DNA from: Faecalimonas sp. | Lineage (GTDB): Bacteria > Bacillota_A > Clostridia > Lachnospirales > Lachnospiraceae | NCBI GenBank assembly: GCA_026169575.1 | Contig: JAPFCT010000102.1 | Coordinates: 1 to 15,945, forward strand | DNA length: 15,945 nt | Reading direction: 5' to 3' | Shown: positions 13,502 to 15,945 of the stretch, piece after piece | Position numbering within the stretch: position 1 is the stretch's first letter | Layout: each line of letters begins with the position of its first letter | Notes under the pieces: generated by a model | What the model was told of the DNA's origin: nothing | The model's database searches: none | What the model saw: the letters and a program-made list of their open reading frames with translations, nothing else | Made by a program: the position numbers and the translations under genes

Positions 13502-14236
13502 ATGGAATTGCAGGGAAAGAAAGAAGTTACGCAAAAAAAACTGGCCCATGTACAAGTATATGAAACACTTTATAAAATGGTAGAGGATGGAACATTTCCC
13601 GTAGGAAGCAGGCTGCCGGCGGAACCGAAACTGGCAAAAATGTTAGGAGTAAGCAGGATGACGCTTAGGCAGGCGCTGGATCTTCTTCATGATGACGGAA
13701 AATTAAGAAAAGTCCAGGGAGCAGGTAATTTTGTCGCAGATGGCAATAAGATAGTTTCTTCCAGCCTGGAAAAATTGACGCATCCTATGATCGGTTGCAT
13801 GGGAGATGAGTTTGATAGAACAACATTTGAACTAAAGATAGAACCTGCCAATGATTATGAAAAAGAATTGTTGAATTTAGACACCCCTGTAATTGTAGCG
13901 ATTCATATCTGGTATTGGAAGGAGGAGGCATTGAGTGGATATACATTTGGAGTAATGTCGCCTAAAACAGTAACTAAATATCAGTTAGATTTAAATAAAA
14001 AGGAAGATGTTATTAGATTTGTTCAAACAGAAATTTATCAAAAAGCAGAACGTTCTCAACTAAGGATTCATCCGAATTCAGCTGGAAATTCTATTCTTAC
14101 AGAGTATATGCAAGAGGGAGAGCAGATGACTATGATTCAGGAAAAAATATATGATGAAGAATTGCAACCCATCTTATGCAATAAGCATTATATGTTGACG
14201 GATAAGGCTGTGTTTGAGATTAATACTCATAGATAA
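13502..14236 (+). CDS. GntR-family transcriptional regulator with UTRA-like domain
   Basis: This encodes 244 aa; GATGAGG lies upstream of ATG 13502. The N-terminal winged helix-turn-helix is at about residues 14-80: VYETLYKMVEDGTFPVGSRL, PAEPKLAKMLGVSRMTLRQA, LDLLHDDGKLRKVQGAGNFV. The C-terminal part has the beta-strand/ligand pattern of UTRA domains (HutC/YvoA subfamily), as in VIVAIHIWYWKEEALSGYTF and TMIQEKIYDEELQPILCNKH. It is the last gene of the operon and probably regulates it by sensing a nucleoside or a breakdown product. The half-sites at 7741, 7781 and 7803 around the operon promoter are the likely targets. If it is transcribed only with the operon, it would form a feedback loop. 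The ligand is unknown. Confidence 0.9.
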   Translation: MELQGKKEVTQKKLAHVQVYETLYKMVEDGTFPVGSRLPAEPKLAKMLGVSRMTLRQALDLLHDDGKLRKVQGAGNFVADGNKIVSSSLEKLTHPMIGCMGDEFDRTTFELKIEPANDYEKELLNLDTPVIVAIHIWYWKEEALSGYTFGVMSPKTVTKYQLDLNKKEDVIRFVQTEIYQKAERSQLRIHPNSAGNSILTEYMQEGEQMTMIQEKIYDEELQPILCNKHYMLTDKAVFEINTHR

Positions 14237-14284
14237 TTTCGTGTTTATCACATCAGTCCAGAAAAGTGAAAACCCATATAAATA

Positions 14285-14335
14285 AGAAAAGAAAGAAACT
14301 ATTTTTCTGTTTGAAAGTAGTTTTCTTTCTTTTTT
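14285..14335 (+). terminator. Terminator of the nucleoside operon
   Basis: AAAAGAAAGAAACTA (14287-14301) pairs with TAGTTTTCTTTCTTTT (14318-14333) with one bulged base; inside, TTTC pairs with GAAA around a short loop. A run of six Ts follows. It lies about 50 nt after the regulator stop. Confidence 0.8.
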
Positions 14336-14646
14336 GTGCAGTTTTTTATTTGTTTACAAAAGAAATGCAGAGGGAAAAAGCGAGAAAATCTTTCCGGCAA
14401 AAACATATGTGTGCGATATGGGACAGATGTAGGAGATGATAGAAAATACTGTTAGAATAGTTGATAGAAATATTCAAAATCATGGATAATTATAAGCGCA
14501 TCAGTAAGTAAGGGGCAACTATTTTGTGCTAAATGTACAAAAAATACAAAAATAAAATGAAAAAAGAAAAGCATATTGCAAAAATCAGATAAGTGTGATA
14601 AATTGCAACCATGATATTCAAAATCGAATAAAAGAAGGATGAGAAC
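14336..14646 (+). promoter_or_regulatory. AT-rich upstream region of the substrate-binding protein gene with candidate promoters
   Basis: There is no credible gene here. One candidate promoter is TTGCAA (14576-14581) with extended -10 TGTGATAAA (-10 GATAAA at 14598-14603, 16-nt spacer). A second is TTGATA (14461-14466) with GATAAT (14485-14490, 18-nt spacer). The 12-mer ATATTCAAAATC occurs at 14470-14481 and again at 14615-14626. The self-complementary TTGCAA occurs at 14576 and 14604, either side of the -10. These may be regulator sites; none is assigned. GAAGGAT precedes the downstream start codon. Confidence 0.4.
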
Positions 14647-15945
14647 ATGAAGAAAAAAGTAGTTGCATGTCTGCTGGCGGGCACAATGGCGATGTCACTT
14701 ACAGCATGTGGAGGAGGCGGAGTCAGCAGTAATTCTTCCACTGGAAAAGAGGACAGTAAAGAAGAGAGCAGCGCAGACAGCGAGGTTGGTGTAGAACAGA
14801 CAGCGACACCGCAGGCGCCGCCGGAAGATGCGCCGGTAGGAGGCCAGTTTGTTGTACAGATCGCACCGGGATCTTTATCTCCGGATATGATGACTGGCTG
14901 GTCGGCAAATGCAAGTAATACTGGATTTATCACGCTGATGGATGGTTATGGACTGACTGCATTGACAAGAGACCGTGTGATCGAGTGGGATCCGGTTGTC
15001 GTAAAATCACATGAACAGACAGAAAATGAAGATGGCTCTATGACATTTACAGTTGAGATCAATGACAACCTGAAGTGGAATGACGGATCCAAGATTACGG
15101 CGAAGGACTATCTGTTTGCCATTATGTACCGTTCTTCACAGCAGTTTGCAGAGTGTGAAGGTGATGCAACTGGAGGCGTTGAACTGGAAGGATATAGTGA
15201 TTTCCGGGAAGGAAAGAAGAAAGAGTTTACCGGATTGAAACTGCTCGGAGATTATAAGTTTTCTATGACGGTTGCAGCGGAAAACCTTCCGAATTACTAT
15301 GTACTTGGAAATATTGGATTTGGTCCGGAGCCGATGGCAGCGATCGCACCTGGAACAGATATTTTAGATGATGGAAACGGATGTTATTTCAATGATAAAT
15401 TCACAACAGATACTCTGAGAAAAACATTACTTGATCCGGAAACCGGATTCCGTTATAAGAGACCGGTTGTCTGCGGACCTTATCAGTTAAAGAAAGTAGA
15501 TATCGGTACAGAGACTGTTGAGTTAGAGATTAATAAAGAATATTTGGGAACTTATGACGGAACAAAGCCGCATATCCAGACGATCATCTCAAAGCCGGTC
15601 GCAACTGAGACATGGAGAGATGAATTTGAGAAGGGAACAGTCGACTTCTATAAGACAAACAAAGGAGAGACGATCGACTCAACGCTGACGAAAGTAGAAG
15701 ACGGATCGATCAAGGCGAACTATGGAGTGGTACCGCAGGATCAGGTAAATGAATTCCGTTTTGCATGTGATTTTGGACCATCTCAGTTCCCGGAAGTGCG
15801 CCGTGCATTTGCCTATATTCTGGATCGTGATGAACTGAATAAGCAGCTTACCGGCGGATATTCAACAGTCGTAGACTGCCTGGCAACCGAGGCGATGGAA
15901 GATTATCAGGAAACAAAGGATGAACTGGAAGGTTCATTGACACAC
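14647..15945 (+). CDS. Peptide-type ABC transporter substrate-binding lipoprotein, 5' part only
   Basis: An open frame of 433 codons runs from ATG 14647 to the end of the window without a stop, so the C-terminus is missing. AAGAAGGA lies 6-7 nt before the start. A lipoprotein signal peptide ends at SLTAC with the lipidated Cys at residue 21, followed by Gly and a Ser/Glu/Pro-rich linker of about 40 residues. The mature part matches family 5 solute-binding proteins (OppA/DppA type, PF00496): LKWNDGSKITAKDYLFAIMY, VCGPYQLKKVD, and FRFACDFGPSQFPEVRRAFA followed by ILDRDELN. Such proteins capture oligopeptides or other solutes outside the membrane for an ABC importer, whose genes probably follow. 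The ligand cannot be read from the sequence. Whether the gene starts its own unit is supported by the terminator upstream and the promoter candidates. Confidence 0.92.
   Translation, partial: MKKKVVACLLAGTMAMSLTACGGGGVSSNSSTGKEDSKEESSADSEVGVEQTATPQAPPEDAPVGGQFVVQIAPGSLSPDMMTGWSANASNTGFITLMDGYGLTALTRDRVIEWDPVVVKSHEQTENEDGSMTFTVEINDNLKWNDGSKITAKDYLFAIMYRSSQQFAECEGDATGGVELEGYSDFREGKKKEFTGLKLLGDYKFSMTVAAENLPNYYVLGNIGFGPEPMAAIAPGTDILDDGNGCYFNDKFTTDTLRKTLLDPETGFRYKRPVVCGPYQLKKVDIGTETVELEINKEYLGTYDGTKPHIQTIISKPVATETWRDEFEKGTVDFYKTNKGETIDSTLTKVEDGSIKANYGVVPQDQVNEFRFACDFGPSQFPEVRRAFAYILDRDELNKQLTGGYSTVVDCLATEAMEDYQETKDELEGSLTH

Noticed and set aside
14529..14933. A 134-codon minus-strand frame
   Set aside because: It runs antisense through the signal peptide and linker of the substrate-binding protein, with no supporting ribosome site or domain.

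Overview
The window looks like a chromosomal segment of a gut Firmicute of the Lachnospiraceae (Ruminococcus gnavus/Dorea/Blautia type). The evidence is a Trp T-box leader, strong AGGAGG-type ribosome sites, a BMP-family nucleoside transporter, paired DUF4037/DUF4125 domains, a DUF5662 protein and a clostridial-type group II intron fragment. The family assignment rests on recognising protein families, not on a database search. All genes but luxS lie on the + strand.

Bases 1-2290: the 3' part of a GlgX/isoamylase-like GH13 gene, a TraX-family membrane protein whose start overlaps its stop (ATGA), and a small DUF5662 protein. They appear to form one transcription unit. It converges on luxS, and a 76-nt fold-back with U-tracts on both strands separates the two. 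Bases 2305-3548: luxS (-) and a histidine phosphatase gene (+) diverge from overlapping promoters.

Bases 3583-7548: a promoter and a tryptophan-specific T-box leader (specifier UGG at 3726-3728, conserved T-box at 3854-3867, terminator at 3876-3908) precede trpS. After 16 nt comes a TPR-protein gene, followed with an ATGA overlap by a DUF4037-DUF4125 gene. The DUF4037 part carries a nucleotidyltransferase signature (GS-x11-DxD). Its reading frame contains family-like sequence upstream of its first possible start codon. A perfect A AAA AAG slippery heptamer (5866-5872) sits where a -1 shift would fuse the TPR protein to it, giving about 840 aa. This T-box-controlled TPR-nucleotidyltransferase-DUF4125 unit is the best candidate in the window for something undescribed. 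The unit ends in a terminator at 7514-7548.

Bases 7549-7820: a truncated 5' end of a group II intron sits directly behind that terminator, followed by a good promoter with TGTCTA/TAGACA half-sites. Bases 7845-14236: a nucleoside scavenging operon with nucleoside hydrolase, BMP lipoprotein, a two-domain ABC ATPase, two permeases and a GntR/UTRA regulator. Imported nucleosides would be split into base and ribose in the cytoplasm, and the regulator probably acts on the half-sites at the operon promoter. A hairpin lies between the lipoprotein and ATPase genes, and the operon ends at a strong terminator near 14285-14335.

Bases 14336-15945: a 310-nt AT-rich upstream region with candidate promoters, then the first 433 codons of an oligopeptide-type substrate-binding lipoprotein gene that runs off the window. 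I saw no tRNA, rRNA, CRISPR array or complete insertion sequence.
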